From Bog-473 sp963843365 (lineage in GTDB: Bacteria > Actinomycetota > Acidimicrobiia > Acidimicrobiales > RAAP-2): DNA of 64,000 bases. Where the stretch lies: the NCBI GenBank assembly GCA_963843365.1, contig CAWJKG010000004.1:1-64000 (forward strand), read 5' to 3'. The notes beneath the pieces are model-generated. The model saw only the letters and a list, made by a program, of their open reading frames with translations, did no database searches and was not told where the DNA came from. Within the stretch, counting starts at the first letter, position 1, and every line of letters starts with the position of its first letter. Below, in pieces: positions 52,619 to 62,428 of the stretch. Both the position numbers and the translations under genes were made by a program.

Positions 52619-53870
52619 TCACCCGGCGAAGTCCCAGCTCTCGCCCTTCTCGTAATGGTGCAGCACGTTCTTGGCGATGAGGATGCGGTGGACCTCGTCG
52701 GGACCGTCGGCCAGTCGCAGCGTCCGGGCCCCCAGGTACATCTGGGCCAGCGGGAGGTCGCTGGTCACGCCGGCAGCGCCCCAGACCTGAATCGCCCGGT
52801 CGACGACCCTGCTGTAGGCCGCCGGCACGAAGACCTTGATGGCACTGATTTCGGTGCGGGCCTGGGGGTCGCCCGTGTCCACCTTCTCGGCGGCGTGGAT
52901 CGTCATGAGGCGGGCCGACTGCAGGTCCATGTAGCTGTCGGCGACGAACCCCTGCATGAACTGCTTGTCCTTGAGGAGGCCGCCGTGGACCTCGCGGACG
53001 AGCAGGCGCTCGACCATCAGGTCGAAGGCGCGCCACATCTGGCCCACCGAGTTCATGCAGTGGAAGATGCGGCCGGCCCCGAGGCGGTCCTGCGCCGCCC
53101 GGTGCCCGTCGCCGACCTGCCCCAGCAGGTTCTCCGACGGGACGCGGACGTTGTCGTAGCGGACCTCGCAGTGGTCCGACCTGGCGCTGCCCCAGATGCC
53201 GATGCCGCGCTCGATGATGACGCCCGGGTTCGACGTGGGCACGATGATCTGGACCATGCGCCCGGGCCCCTCGTCGTCCTTGGACTCCTTGGCCCGGCAC
53301 ATCACGATGAAGAAGTCCGCCGCCAGACCGTTCGAGGTGAACCACTTGTGCCCGTTGATGACCCACTCGTCCCCTTCGCGCACCGCGGTGGTCTGAATGG
53401 AGCGCGGGTCCGAGCCGGCGTTCTCGGGCTCGGTCATGGAGAAGCCGGACTGCATGGTGCCCTCGATGAGGGGCAGGAGCCACTTCCGCTTCTGCTCCTC
53501 GGTCCCGTACTTGACCAGGATGGTCTGGTTGCCCGAGTTCGGGGCCACGACGCCGAAGAGCGAGGCGGCGCCGACGGCGTAGGCCAGGATCTCGTTCATG
53601 TAGGCGTGCGCCAGGAAGTCGAGCCCCATGCCGCCGTACTCGGGCGGCAGGTGCGGCGCCCACAGGCCCTCCGCCTTGACCTTGGCCTGGATCTCGAGCC
53701 GGAGCGCCTTGGCCTCCGCCCGTTCGGCCTCGCTGGCGCCGCTACCGCGGCCGTGCCACAGCACCGATTCGTTCGGCAGGATCTTCTCGTTGACGATCCG
53801 GGCCGTGCGCAGGCGGATGTCGTTGATGTGGTCGCTGAGCCCCGCATTGGGCGTGACGTTGATCGGCATC
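52619..53870 (-). CDS. Acyl-CoA dehydrogenase
   Basis: 416 residues, ATG 53870 (MPINVTPNAGL). FAD enzyme for alpha,beta-oxidation of acyl-CoA. LWAPHLPPEYGGMGLDFLAHAYMNEILA, SGFSMTEPENAGSDP, INGHKWFTSNGLAADFFIVMCRA, GIGIWGSARSDHCEVRYDNVRVP, LGAGRIFHCMNSVGQMWRAFDLM, RAIQVWGAAGVTSDLPLAQMY and RTLRLADGPDEVHRILIAKNVL. The FadE/ACAD10-11-like group fits. It ends ten bases from the downstream SDR, forming a short-chain lipid or steroid-like oxidation pair. Confidence 0.88.
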
Positions 53871-53907
53871 GCTCGACCCCCCTGTGGTGGTGTGTCCCGC
53901 CCGAACC

Positions 53908-55230
53908 TTAGGCAGATCCGGTGGGCCGCTTGGTCCGGGCCACCCAGCGCCCGGTGAGGGCCCGCTCGTAGCGTCCCCGCCCGATGAAGCTGATGGCCCA
54001 GCGGGTGAGGGCGCCGAACCGGTTCTTGAAACCGGTGAGGAAGGTGATGTGCACGACCAGCCAGATCAGCCAGCCGAGGAAGCCACCGAGCTTGAGCGGC
54101 CCGATCTTCGCCACGGCGGTGAAGCGGGAGATCACGGCCAGGGTGCCGAGGTCGCGGTACTTGAACGGCTTGGTGGGCTTCCCCTCGAGCCGGCGGACGA
54201 TGGAGTGGGAGGCGTGGGCCCCCGACTGCATCGCCACCTCGGCCACGCCCGGCAGCTCCTCGGGGTGCGCCATCAGGTCGCCCACCACGAACACCTCCGG
54301 GTGGGTGGGGAGCGAGCAGTCGGCGTTGACCACGACCCGCCCGGCCTTGTCCGTCTGCGCCCCGGCGGCGGTGGCCACCGTGTTCCCCAGTCCGGCGGCC
54401 CGCGTGCCGGCCGCCCACACCTTGGTGGCGGCGGGGATCCACTCGGTGCTGCCGTCACGCTTGGTGACCTCCACCCCGGCCTCGTTCATGTCGGTCACCA
54501 TGGCCTGCAGGTGGATCTCGACACCCATGCGGCGCAGGTCGCGCTCCGTCATGCGGGACAGGTAGGACCCCATCGATTGGACCAGCCCGTCGACGCCCTC
54601 GACCAGCACCACGCGGGTGTCGACCGGGTCGATCATGCGGTAGTTGCGCCGGAGCGCACGCCGGGAGAGCTCACGCAGCTGCCCCGCCATCTCCACGCCC
54701 GTCGGGCCCCCGCCGACGACGACGAACGTCATGAGGCGCCGGCGCTCGGCCGGATTCTGCTCGGCCTCCGCCAGCTCGAAGGCGCCGAAGATGTTGCCGC
54801 GGAGCGCCAGGGCGTCGTCCAGGGTCTTCATGGCGCAGGACGAGGCGCGGAACTCGTCGTGGCCGAAGTAGGAGCTGGACGCCCCGCCGGCGACGATGAG
54901 GCTGTCGTACCTGATGGCGAGCGGCTTGCCGAACTCGTCGACGTGCACCTGGCGCGCTTCGACGTCGATGTGCTCGACCTCGCCGAGGATCACCCGCAGC
55001 GACGCGAAGTTCCGCAGCACGTCGCGGATGGCCGGTGCGATCTGTCCCTCCGACAGAATGCCGGTGGCCACCTGGTAGAGCAGCGGCTGGAAGAGGTGGT
55101 GGTTGGTCCGGTCGATGACCGTGACCCGCACCCGCTTGCGCCGGAGGGCGCGGGCGGCGAAGAGCCCGCCGAAGCCACACCCGATGATGACCACGTGGTG
55201 CAGGTCGTCCCCTCTGTCGTCCCGGCTCAC
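53908..55230 (-). CDS. ndh: Type II NADH:quinone oxidoreductase
   Basis: 440 residues. FAD site VVIIGCGFGGLFAARALRRK, quinone/NAD motifs NHHLFQPLLYQVATGILSEGQIAPAIRDVL, NAD site FVVVGGGPTGVEMAGQLREL, second FAD site PEVFVVGDLMAHPEELPGVAEVAMQSG, and a C-terminal membrane-anchoring helix LGGFLGWLIWLVVHITFLTGF. It transfers electrons from NADH to menaquinone without pumping protons. GTG 55230 overlaps the Nudix stop. Confidence 0.9.
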   Translation of the reverse strand: MSRDDRGDDLHHVVIIGCGFGGLFAARALRRKRVRVTVIDRTNHHLFQPLLYQVATGILSEGQIAPAIRDVLRNFASLRVILGEVEHIDVEARQVHVDEFGKPLAIRYDSLIVAGGASSSYFGHDEFRASSCAMKTLDDALALRGNIFGAFELAEAEQNPAERRRLMTFVVVGGGPTGVEMAGQLRELSRRALRRNYRMIDPVDTRVVLVEGVDGLVQSMGSYLSRMTERDLRRMGVEIHLQAMVTDMNEAGVEVTKRDGSTEWIPAATKVWAAGTRAAGLGNTVATAAGAQTDKAGRVVVNADCSLPTHPEVFVVGDLMAHPEELPGVAEVAMQSGAHASHSIVRRLEGKPTKPFKYRDLGTLAVISRFTAVAKIGPLKLGGFLGWLIWLVVHITFLTGFKNRFGALTRWAISFIGRGRYERALTGRWVARTKRPTGSA

Positions 55231-55648
55231 GGGAACCGGTCCAGGACGATCTGCACGTAGTGGGCCAGGGGCATGTCATGCACCTCCTCGCGGTGAACCA
55301 TCCCACGGCGTCGGTGGTGCCGCCCACCTCGGGTCGCAGGGTCCCGGACCACGAGGCGACCCGGTAGATGATCCGCACCGTGTGCAGGCTGGTGCCGTCG
55401 GGGATCGTCCGCATGTCGGAGAGGACGTCGAGCAGGGGACCCACCGAGACCGTGAGGCCCGACTCCTCCTCCATCTCCCTGGTCAGGGAATCGGTCGGGC
55501 TCTCGCCGTGGTGCACGCCGCCCCCGGGCAGGAACCACCGGCCCTGCAGCGTGATGGCGGGCGAGGCGCGGGCGAGGAGGATCCGTCCCTCGTCGTCGCG
55601 GCAGACGCCGTAGACGGCGATGCGCTGGCGTCTCCGCTCCCCGGGCAT
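55227..55648 (-). CDS. Nudix hydrolase, one frameshift
   Basis: About 140 residues. IAVYGVCRDDEGRILLARASP and the Nudix box G-x5-E-x7-R-E-x2-E-E-x-G in GGGVHHGESPTDSLTREMEEESG, all catalytic acids present. DAVGWFT is followed by an indel near 55310 and then REEVHDMPLAHYVQIVLDRF to the stop. It hydrolyses a nucleoside-diphosphate derivative. GTGA overlap with ndh suggests one transcript. The NADH substrate class cannot be assigned. Confidence 0.82.
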
Positions 55649-55744
55649 CCGGCAGATGGTGCTCCCGAATCGGTCCGCCCGCCAACTCCCCGGGAAAGTA
55701 CCCTGGCCCCGGCCTGTGCGGGCCAGATCGAAAGGGGGACACCC

Positions 55745-56212
55745 GTGGACACCGCGGCCGAGCTCGAGGCCATCCGTCGCCTGAAGTACGCCTATTTCCG
55801 GACGCTCGACCTCAAGCAGTTCGACGACCTGGGCGCCCTGCTGACCGAGGACTGCACGTCGTCCTACGAGGACGGCAAGACCGTGCTGCAGGGCCGGGCC
55901 GCCATTGTGGACTGGCTCGGCTCGGTGCTGAGCGACACCGGCATGATCACCGAGCACCACGGTCACCATCCCGAGATCACCTTCACCTCCGACACCACCG
56001 CGGAGGGCACCTGGTACCTGCAGGACCGCGTCATCGTGCCGGCCGCCGACCTCGAGATCGCCGGGACGGCGTTCTACGCCGATCGCTACCGCCTGACGGG
56101 AGAGGGGTGGCGCATCGCACACACCGGCTATACCCGGGTCTTCGAGGAGCACCGCACGCACACCACGTGGGAGGTGCGGTCCTTCACTTCCCGTTTCGAC
56201 GCGCCGGCCTGA
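55745..56212 (+). CDS. SnoaL-like protein (NTF2 fold)
   Basis: 155 residues, GTG 55745 with aaaggggg upstream. ELEAIRRLKYAYFRTLDLKQFDDLGALLTEDCTSSYEDG, a polar cavity with His (ITEHHGHHPEITF), EGTWYLQDRVIVP and GWRIAHTGYTRVFEEH. The HH pair and Asp residues could form an active site of the SnoaL/limonene-epoxide-hydrolase type. It is intact and divergent from the Nudix gene. Confidence 0.78.
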   Translation: MDTAAELEAIRRLKYAYFRTLDLKQFDDLGALLTEDCTSSYEDGKTVLQGRAAIVDWLGSVLSDTGMITEHHGHHPEITFTSDTTAEGTWYLQDRVIVPAADLEIAGTAFYADRYRLTGEGWRIAHTGYTRVFEEHRTHTTWEVRSFTSRFDAPA

Positions 56213-56227
56213 CCGTCCCGGACGGCG

Positions 56228-57226
56228 TCAGGGCCGCGTCTCCGGACTCAGGGTGAAGCCGGGGTCGAAGAGCGTGATCGGCTCGAGCGCCTTCTCAATG
56301 GCCGCCACGAAGTCGGGCTCGAGCACGACATCGAGCGCCTTCACGTTCTCGGCGATCTGCTCGGGCCGGCTGGCGCCGACGATGGCGCTGCTCACGTTCT
56401 CGTTGCGCAAGACCCAGGCCAGGGCGACCGACGCCGGGGTGTAGCCCGCCTCGCGGCACAGGGCGGCATAGGCCTGCACGGGCTCGAGGACCTCGTCGCG
56501 GAGCAGCCAGCTCATTTCGCCGCCCTCGGGACCGCTGGCCCGCGTGTCCGCCGGCGGGCCGGACTGGCCCGGCAGGTACTTGCCGGTCAGCACGCCCTGG
56601 GCCAGGGGGGACCAGACGATCTGGCCCACGCCCTCTTTCTCGCACAGCGGGACGACTTCGGCCTCGATCACCCGCCAGATGAGCGAGTACTGCGGCTGAT
56701 TGGAGATGATGCGGTCGAAGCCCATTTCGTCGGCCAGCCGCAACGCGTCCCGGATCTGATCGGCGGTCCACTCGGAGACGCCGATGTAGTGCACCTTGCC
56801 CTGGCGCACGAGGTCGTCGAAGGCCCGCAGGGTCTCCTCCAGGGGGGCGGCGTAGTCGAAGCGGTGCGCCTGCAGGAGGTCCACGTGGTCGGTCTGCAGC
56901 CGCTCGAGCGAGGCGTGGAGCGACTCCATGATGTGCTTGCGCGACAGCCCGCGGTCGTTGGGGTTGGGCCCGGTCGGCCAGTAGACCTTGGTGAAGATCT
57001 CGACGGACTCGCGCCGCACGTGCTTGAGCGCGCGCCCGAGCACGGACTCGGCGGCGCCGATGGCGTAGACGTCGGCGGTGTCGAAGGTGGTGATGCCGGC
57101 GTCGAGGGATGCCTTCACGCACGCCGCGGCCGCCTCCTCCTCAATCTGGCTGCCGTGGGTGATCCAGTTGCCGTACGAGAGGGCGGAGACGAGCATGCCC
57201 GAGCGTCCAAGGTGTCGGTAGTCCAT
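56228..57226 (-). CDS. Aldo/keto reductase
   Basis: 332 residues. MDYRHLGRSGMLVSALSYGNW, catalytic Asp/Tyr in TTFDTADVYAIGAAESVLG, KVYWPTG (Lys of the tetrad), LLQAHRFDY (His), ISNQPQYSLIWR, IVWSPLAQGVLTGKY and the NADPH site SSAIVGASRPEQIAENVKAL. The Kv-beta/YghZ-like group fits. Cytoplasmic NADPH-dependent reduction of aldehydes. No frameshift. Confidence 0.88.
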   Translation of the reverse strand: MDYRHLGRSGMLVSALSYGNWITHGSQIEEEAAAACVKASLDAGITTFDTADVYAIGAAESVLGRALKHVRRESVEIFTKVYWPTGPNPNDRGLSRKHIMESLHASLERLQTDHVDLLQAHRFDYAAPLEETLRAFDDLVRQGKVHYIGVSEWTADQIRDALRLADEMGFDRIISNQPQYSLIWRVIEAEVVPLCEKEGVGQIVWSPLAQGVLTGKYLPGQSGPPADTRASGPEGGEMSWLLRDEVLEPVQAYAALCREAGYTPASVALAWVLRNENVSSAIVGASRPEQIAENVKALDVVLEPDFVAAIEKALEPITLFDPGFTLSPETRP

Positions 57227-57264
57227 GGCAGCGGAGCGTACCCGGGTCCCCGTACGCTCGTCCC

Positions 57265-57685
57265 GTGGCCGCTGACGACACGCTCCACGTCCACCGGGGA
57301 CTGAACCTGCCGCTGGCGGAGATCTCGTGGCGCGCCACGACGTCGGGCGGCCCCGGCGGGCAGCACGCCAACCGCACCCTCAGCCGGGTGGAGGTGCAGT
57401 TCGACGTCGCGGCCTCCCAGAGCCTGGGCCCGCGCCAACGCGCCCGGCTCCTCGAACGACGCGGGCCCGATCGTGAAGGCCAGCGCCTCCGAGTCACGCT
57501 CGCAGGCGCGCAACCGCGAGCTGGCGCTGCAGCGCCTGGCCACCAAGATCGACGCCGGGCTGCGCGTGCAGCCGGCCCGTGCCCCCACCCGGCCGACCAA
57601 GAGCTCGCAGGCGCGTCGCGTCGACGCCAAGCGTCGCCGTTCCGAGACCAAGCGCCGCCGGCGCCCGCCCGGAGAGGACGACTGA
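57265..57685 (+). CDS. arfB: ArfB/YaeJ-type peptidyl-tRNA hydrolase, one frameshift
   Basis: About 140 residues. Rescues ribosomes stalled on messages lacking stop codons. The catalytic GGQ is in ATTSGGPGGQHANRTLSRVEVQFDV. After an indel near 57465, IVKASASESRSQARNRELALQRLATKI continues and a very basic tail (RRVDAKRRRSETKRRRRPPGEDD) forms the helix that binds the mRNA channel. No domain for stop codon recognition. Divergent from the aldo-keto reductase by 38 bases. Confidence 0.88.
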
Positions 57686-57700
57686 GCGACTGCGCCGGCG

Positions 57701-58623
57701 TCAGCCGGTGAAGTCGAAGGCGGCCAGTGCCGCTCCGAGGCCCCGGTCGAGGGAGGCCAGCAGCTCCTCGTCCTCGTCGGCGCGCGGGCCGCGCAAGGCG
57801 GTGAGGGCCGCATAGCCCTGGGCCACCAGCGTGGCGTCCTCGGCGCCGGAATCGGCCAGGCCGAGGTCGCCCGAGTGGGGGAAGGGCGAGCCGACCGTGA
57901 GCACGATCTCTCCCTTCTCGTCCGGCTCCCCCTCCATGACCGAGCGCGCGCCTCGGCGGCGGCGGGTCCCTCGATCTCCTCGATGTTGGGCGCCTCCCAC
58001 GACCCGGCGCCGCTGGCCGACTTGATCAGCCCGGCGCCGCTCACGCGGGCCCAGCGCAGGCCCCGCACCTCGTGGAGGGGGAGGTGCGGCACGTTGAGGT
58101 TGAGCACGGTGCGCACCGGCGCCTCGACCAGCAGAGGGATGAGGGCGACGGCCAGGTCGGCGGCCGATTCCCACGGGTTGGGCCCGTCCCCCACACGCTG
58201 GGACACCGCCAGGGCGCTGATGCCGAGCTGGCTTGCGGTCAGCGCGGCCCCCACGGTCCCCGAGTGCAGCACGGACCGGCCGACGTTGACGCCGTCGTTG
58301 ATGCCGGAGAGGACGAGGTCGGGCTTCGGTCCCACGGCCCCGAGGGCGCCGGCGATGACGGAGAGCGCCGGCGAGGCATCGAGGCCGTAGGCCTCCACGG
58401 CCTCGGCCCCCTCGACGTAGGCCCGTTGGTAGGGGATGGTCGTGTGGTCGGCCACCGAGCCCACCGCGGCAGCGGCGCCGCTGTAGTTGGAGCTGGGGGC
58501 CACCACGATGATCTCGTGGGCCGGATCGCCGCCCGCCTGCTCGGCCCAGGCGGCCAGCGCCCGGGTGAGCGCAGCCAGCCCCGGAGCGCTCACCCCGTCG
58601 TCGTTGGTGACGAGAATCCTCAC
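57701..58623 (-). CDS. surE: SurE 5'/3'-nucleotidase, one frameshift
   Basis: About 307 residues. Metal-dependent nucleoside monophosphatase. MRILVTNDDGVSAPGLAALTRAL contains the Asp pair, VVAPSSNYSGAA the Ser, and PDLVLSGINDGVNVGRSVLHSGTVGAALTA the Asn/Gly site. An indel near 57945 joins RARSWRGSR-type sequence to VMEGEPDEKGEIVLTVGSP, after which DLGLADSGAEDATLVAQGYAALTAL ends it. It is longer than E. coli SurE (253). GTG start. Confidence 0.88.
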
Positions 58624-58764
58624 GGTGGGCTCACCCTACCGCCGGTGACGGCGGGCACCCGGCCCGTCCATTTCCCGTTCGGCCCGCGGTCACCAGGGCG
58701 TCACATGCGCCGGGCCGACCCCCTCACCCACGCCGAGGGGCTGGTCTGCTTCAATTCAGTCGCC

Positions 58765-59709
58765 ATGCCCGCCCACACGCCCCGGATCTCCATCGCCTCG
58801 CCGACCGGGCAGCAGTGGCGGATCGGCCACGGCAGCCAGGAGGTCGTCGTGTGCGAAGTGGGGGCCACGCTGCGGGCGTACTCGGTCGGCCCCACCCCCG
58901 TGCTCGACGGCTTCGGTGCCGGCGAGTGGTCCCATTCGGGCCGGGGCCAGGTGCTCGCCCCCTGGCCGAACCGTCTCGCCGACGGACGTTTCGAGTTCAA
59001 CGGGGTGCGCGCCCAGGCGGCCCTGGACGAGCCGGAGCGCCGGAACGCCATCCACGGCCTGGTGCGCTGGATGCCCTGGACACTCCAGACCCGGCACCAG
59101 AACCAGCTCTCGTTGCGCCTGCAGCTCCACCCCTCGCCCGGTTACCCCTTCTCTCTCCTGCTCGAGATCGACTACCACGTCGGCCGGGAGGGACTGAGCG
59201 TCACCACGCGGGCGCAGTCGCTCGAGGAGGCGGAGATCCCCTTCGGCCTCGGCTTCCACCCCTACCTCGCACCCGGAGCGGACACCGTCGACGGCGCGAT
59301 CCTGCACGTCCCGGCGCGGCACACGCTCGACGTCGACGACCGGGGACTCCCGACCGGGGCGCTGTCGCCGGTCGAGGGCTCCGATCGCGACTTCACCACG
59401 GCGCGCTTCGTCGGCCCGGCGGTCTTGGACACGGCCTACACGACCCTCACCCGCGACGCCGACGGGTTGGCCCGGGCCACGCTCGACGGGCCGGGAGGCG
59501 TGGGCGGAGCCGCGCTCTGGGTGGACGAGTCGTTCCCCTATCTCATGGTGTACACGGGCGACACGTTGGGCGAGGTCCAGCGCCGCCGGCGCGGCCTCGC
59601 CATTGAGCCCATGACCTGCCCGCCCAACGCACTGCGCACGGGCACCGACGTGATCGTCCTGCAGCCGGGGCAGGAGTGGACCGCACGCTGGGGGATAGAG
59701 CCACGGTGA
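58765..59709 (+). CDS. Aldose 1-epimerase family protein
   Basis: 314 residues. Interconverts sugar anomers. EVVVCEVGATLRAYSVG, GRGQVLAPWPNRLADGRFEF, catalytic His in RRNAIHGLVRWM, second His in FGLGFHPYLAPG and Glu in GLAIEPMTCPPNAL. All three expected residues are present. ATG 58765 was chosen over an upstream frame because the family begins near it. It may act on glucose or galactose. Close to an SDR gene at 59720. Confidence 0.88.
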   Translation: MPAHTPRISIASPTGQQWRIGHGSQEVVVCEVGATLRAYSVGPTPVLDGFGAGEWSHSGRGQVLAPWPNRLADGRFEFNGVRAQAALDEPERRNAIHGLVRWMPWTLQTRHQNQLSLRLQLHPSPGYPFSLLLEIDYHVGREGLSVTTRAQSLEEAEIPFGLGFHPYLAPGADTVDGAILHVPARHTLDVDDRGLPTGALSPVEGSDRDFTTARFVGPAVLDTAYTTLTRDADGLARATLDGPGGVGGAALWVDESFPYLMVYTGDTLGEVQRRRRGLAIEPMTCPPNALRTGTDVIVLQPGQEWTARWGIEPR

Positions 59710-59719
59710 GCGCCGGCCG

Positions 59720-60460
59720 GTGAGCACCGCTCCTCTGGCCGGACAGGTCGTGGCCGTCACCGGATCGTCGAGCGGCATCGGTGCCGCCACGGCCCGCGCC
59801 TTCGCCGCACTGGGCGCCGCCGTGCTGGTCAATTCGTCCCGGTCGGTCGAAGAGGGCGAGGCCGTCGCCGCCGCGTTGCCCGATGCGTACTACGTGCAGG
59901 CGGACATCACGGACCCGGAGACGCCCGACCGCCTGGTGGCGGCCGCGCTGGAGCGCTGGGGCCGGCTCGACACGCTCGTGAACAACGCCGGGACGACCGC
60001 CGTGATCCCGCACCACGACGTGGCGGCGGCGTCCGTCGACGTCTGGCGGCGCATCTTCGAGGTGAACGTCTTCGGCACGTGGGCCGTGACCGTGGCTGCG
60101 CTCCCGGCTCTCCGCGAGGCCCGCGGCTCCGTGGTCAACGTGGCCTCGGTGGCCGGCGTGCGGCCGACCGGATCCTCCATTCCGTACGCGGCGAGCAAGG
60201 CGGCGCTGCACCACATGACCGCATTGCTGGCCAAGGTCGTCGGCCCGGAGGTGCGGGTGAACGCCGTGGCGCCGGGGCTGATCGACACGCCCTGGACGGC
60301 GGACTGGGACCTGGTCCGCCAGGTGGTGGGCCAGACGGCGCCGCTCAAGCGCTCGGGCCAGCCGGACGACGTGGCCGAGGTGATCGTGTCGTTGGCCCGC
60401 GCCAGCTACGTGACGGGACAGGTCGTGGTCGTCGACGGCGGCCTGTCCCTGGCCACCTGA
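59720..60460 (+). CDS. SDR-family oxidoreductase
   Basis: 246 residues, GTG start. VVAVTGSSSGIGAATARAFA, QADITDPETPD, TLVNNAGTTAVIPH, VNVASVAGVRPTG with Ser, Y-x3-K in SIPYAASKAALHHM, and VNAVAPGLIDTPW. The C-terminal SYVTGQVVVVDGGLSLAT is the standard end. It follows the epimerase by 10 bases, probably the same transcript. The substrate is unknown. Confidence 0.85.
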   Translation: MSTAPLAGQVVAVTGSSSGIGAATARAFAALGAAVLVNSSRSVEEGEAVAAALPDAYYVQADITDPETPDRLVAAALERWGRLDTLVNNAGTTAVIPHHDVAAASVDVWRRIFEVNVFGTWAVTVAALPALREARGSVVNVASVAGVRPTGSSIPYAASKAALHHMTALLAKVVGPEVRVNAVAPGLIDTPWTADWDLVRQVVGQTAPLKRSGQPDDVAEVIVSLARASYVTGQVVVVDGGLSLAT

Positions 60461-60465
60461 CCGCT

Positions 60466-61399
60466 TCAGCCGGGGGCGCCGACGACCCAGCGCAGGGCGG
60501 TGGACACCCCCCGCATGAGCGGCGTGACCGCGGCGGTGTCGACCAGCAGGTCGAGCGGACCGGCGAAGGAGAGGCCGAGCTCCCGGCGGGCCCAGCCGGG
60601 CAGGACGCCGATCGCCGCCGCCACGACCAACGAGTAGACGGCCCGCTCGCCCGGTCGCCGGGCCACCCCGCGGCAGCAGCCAGTCACGCGCGGCGCGTGC
60701 CTGCGGGCCGGCGTAGAGCTCCGGTCGCAGCCGGAGCAGGTAGCTCTCCACCTCGGCCGAGGAGCGCGGCACCCAGGTCGCTCCGAGGTCCAGGGCCACC
60801 GGCGCCACCTCCTCGTAGTAGCGGTCGCACTCCCCGGGCGTGAGGGGCCGGCTCCCGTAGCGCTGGGACGAGGCCAGGAAGCTGGCGACCTCGGCGACGT
60901 GAATGAAGGTCACGAGCTCGGGATCGTCCGCCGAGTACGGCCGCCCGTCGGGCGCCACCCCGCGGACGCGGCGATGGACGCGGTGGACCTGGTCGATGGC
61001 GGCCTCCGCCTGGGCGACCGTGCCGAAGGTCGTCGTGGCTACGAAGGAGGCCGTCCGGCGTAGACGGCCGAGCGGGTCTTCCTGGTAGCTCGAGTGGTCG
61101 GCGACGCCCGCCATGGCCAGCGGATGCAGTGCCTGGAGCAACAACGCGTTGACGCCGCCGATCAGCATCACGGGGAGATCCGCGTGCACCCGGCGCGCCA
61201 CGCCGCCCGGCGGGAGGTAGGCATCCTCGGGGTCGGTGGCGATCGCCGGAGGTTCGCCCGTCATGCCGAGGGCGCGCCGGACGTTGCGCGCCACGTCGTC
61301 CCGCGCCGGCGCGGCCAGACCGCCGACCAGCCGGAGCGGAGTGGCGGCCACGGAACCGCCGAAGGCGGTTGCGCGCTCCACCGGGTTCAACGACGCCAC
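60466..61399 (-). CDS. DUF2236 (MpaB-like) oxygenase family protein, one frameshift
   Basis: About 310 residues. Heme-type oxygenase family related to latex clearing protein and MpaB. VMLIGGVNALLLQALHPLAMAGVADHSSYQEDPLGRLRRTASFV contains the His of the family, then IDQVHRVHRRVRG, ELVTFIHVAEVASFLASSQRYG and ALDLGATWVPRSSAEVESYLL, and after an indel near 60680 YSLVVAAAIGVLPGWARRELGL. GTG 61399 start. It converges on the SDR with only 5 bases between stops. The biochemical role in bacteria is mostly unknown. Confidence 0.8.
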
Positions 61400-61438
61400 G
61401 GCAAGAGCATCGCGCGCAGTCGTGGCAGAGTGCAGACC

Positions 61439-62428
61439 ATGCGATTCGTCGTGCTGGGGGCAGGGGCCATCGGGGGCGCCGTCGGCGGCCGCCTGTTCGA
61501 GCGCGGCTTCGACGTCACGCTGGTTGCACGAGGAGACCACGGGCGTGCCCTGCGGTCCGGCCTCACCCTCGAGGCGCCCGACGGGACGGTGACACTTCCC
61601 ATCCCGGTGGTCGACGATCCGGCCGGCGTGGCGTGGGAGGCCGACGAGGACGGGGACCCGGTCGTGCTGCTCTCGGTCAAGGGACAGGACACCGACCGTG
61701 CGTTGGCACAGCTCACCGCGGCGGCGCCGCCGGCCTCACCGGTCGTCTGCGTGCAGAACGGCGTGGAGAACGAACGCCGGGTCCTGCGCCACTTCGCGCA
61801 GACCTACGGCATGTGCGTCATGTGCCCGGCCACCCAGCTGCGTCCGGGCGTGGTGCAGGTGCACTCGGCTCCCGTGTCGGGCCTCCTCGACCTGGGGCTG
61901 TTCCCCGCCGGCCTGGGCGACCGGGGCCAGGCCATCGCCGACGCCATCGCCACGACGACGTTCCAGTCCGTGGCCCGGCCGGACATCATGCGCTGGAAGT
62001 ACCGCAAGCTCCTCATGAACCTCGCCAACGCCGTCGAAGCCCTGGCCGGCCCCGAGGGTCGCTTCGGGCCGCTGGCGCGGGAGGCGCAGCGAGAGGGCAC
62101 CGAGGCCCTGGCCGCCGCCGGCATCGATGTCGCCAGTTCGGAGGAGGACCGCGCCCGGCGGGGGGACTTCCTGCAGATGGCGCCGACGTCCTCGGGGGCG
62201 TGGCAGGGGGGATCGAGCTGGCAGAGCCTGGCCCGCGGCACGGGCTCCATCGAGGCGGAGTTCCTCAACGGGGAGATCGTGCTCCTGGGCGGTCTGCACG
62301 GGGTCCCGACGCCGGTCAACGCCCTCCTGCAACGCCTGGCTCTCCGTGCCGCGGCCGAAGGAGCGGGTGCCGGGTCGTGGAAGATCGAGGACCTCAGCGA
62401 CCTGGCGGGCGTGCGCCACGGTGAGTGA
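61439..62428 (+). CDS. panE: Ketopantoate reductase family (ApbA/PanE)
   Basis: 329 residues. NADPH-binding MRFVVLGAGAIGGAVGGRLFERGFDVTLVAR, VVLLSVKGQDT, VVCVQNGVENERRVLRHF (Asn ligand), catalytic Lys in MRWKYRKLLMNLANAVEAL, SWQSLARGTGSIEAEFLNGEIVLLG with the Ser/Asn/Glu set, and NALLQRLAL. It reduces ketopantoate for pantothenate synthesis, or a related keto acid. No panB or panC nearby, so the substrate is not certain. It overlaps the DinB gene by 8 bases. Confidence 0.85.
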   Translation: MRFVVLGAGAIGGAVGGRLFERGFDVTLVARGDHGRALRSGLTLEAPDGTVTLPIPVVDDPAGVAWEADEDGDPVVLLSVKGQDTDRALAQLTAAAPPASPVVCVQNGVENERRVLRHFAQTYGMCVMCPATQLRPGVVQVHSAPVSGLLDLGLFPAGLGDRGQAIADAIATTTFQSVARPDIMRWKYRKLLMNLANAVEALAGPEGRFGPLAREAQREGTEALAAAGIDVASSEEDRARRGDFLQMAPTSSGAWQGGSSWQSLARGTGSIEAEFLNGEIVLLGGLHGVPTPVNALLQRLALRAAAEGAGAGSWKIEDLSDLAGVRHGE

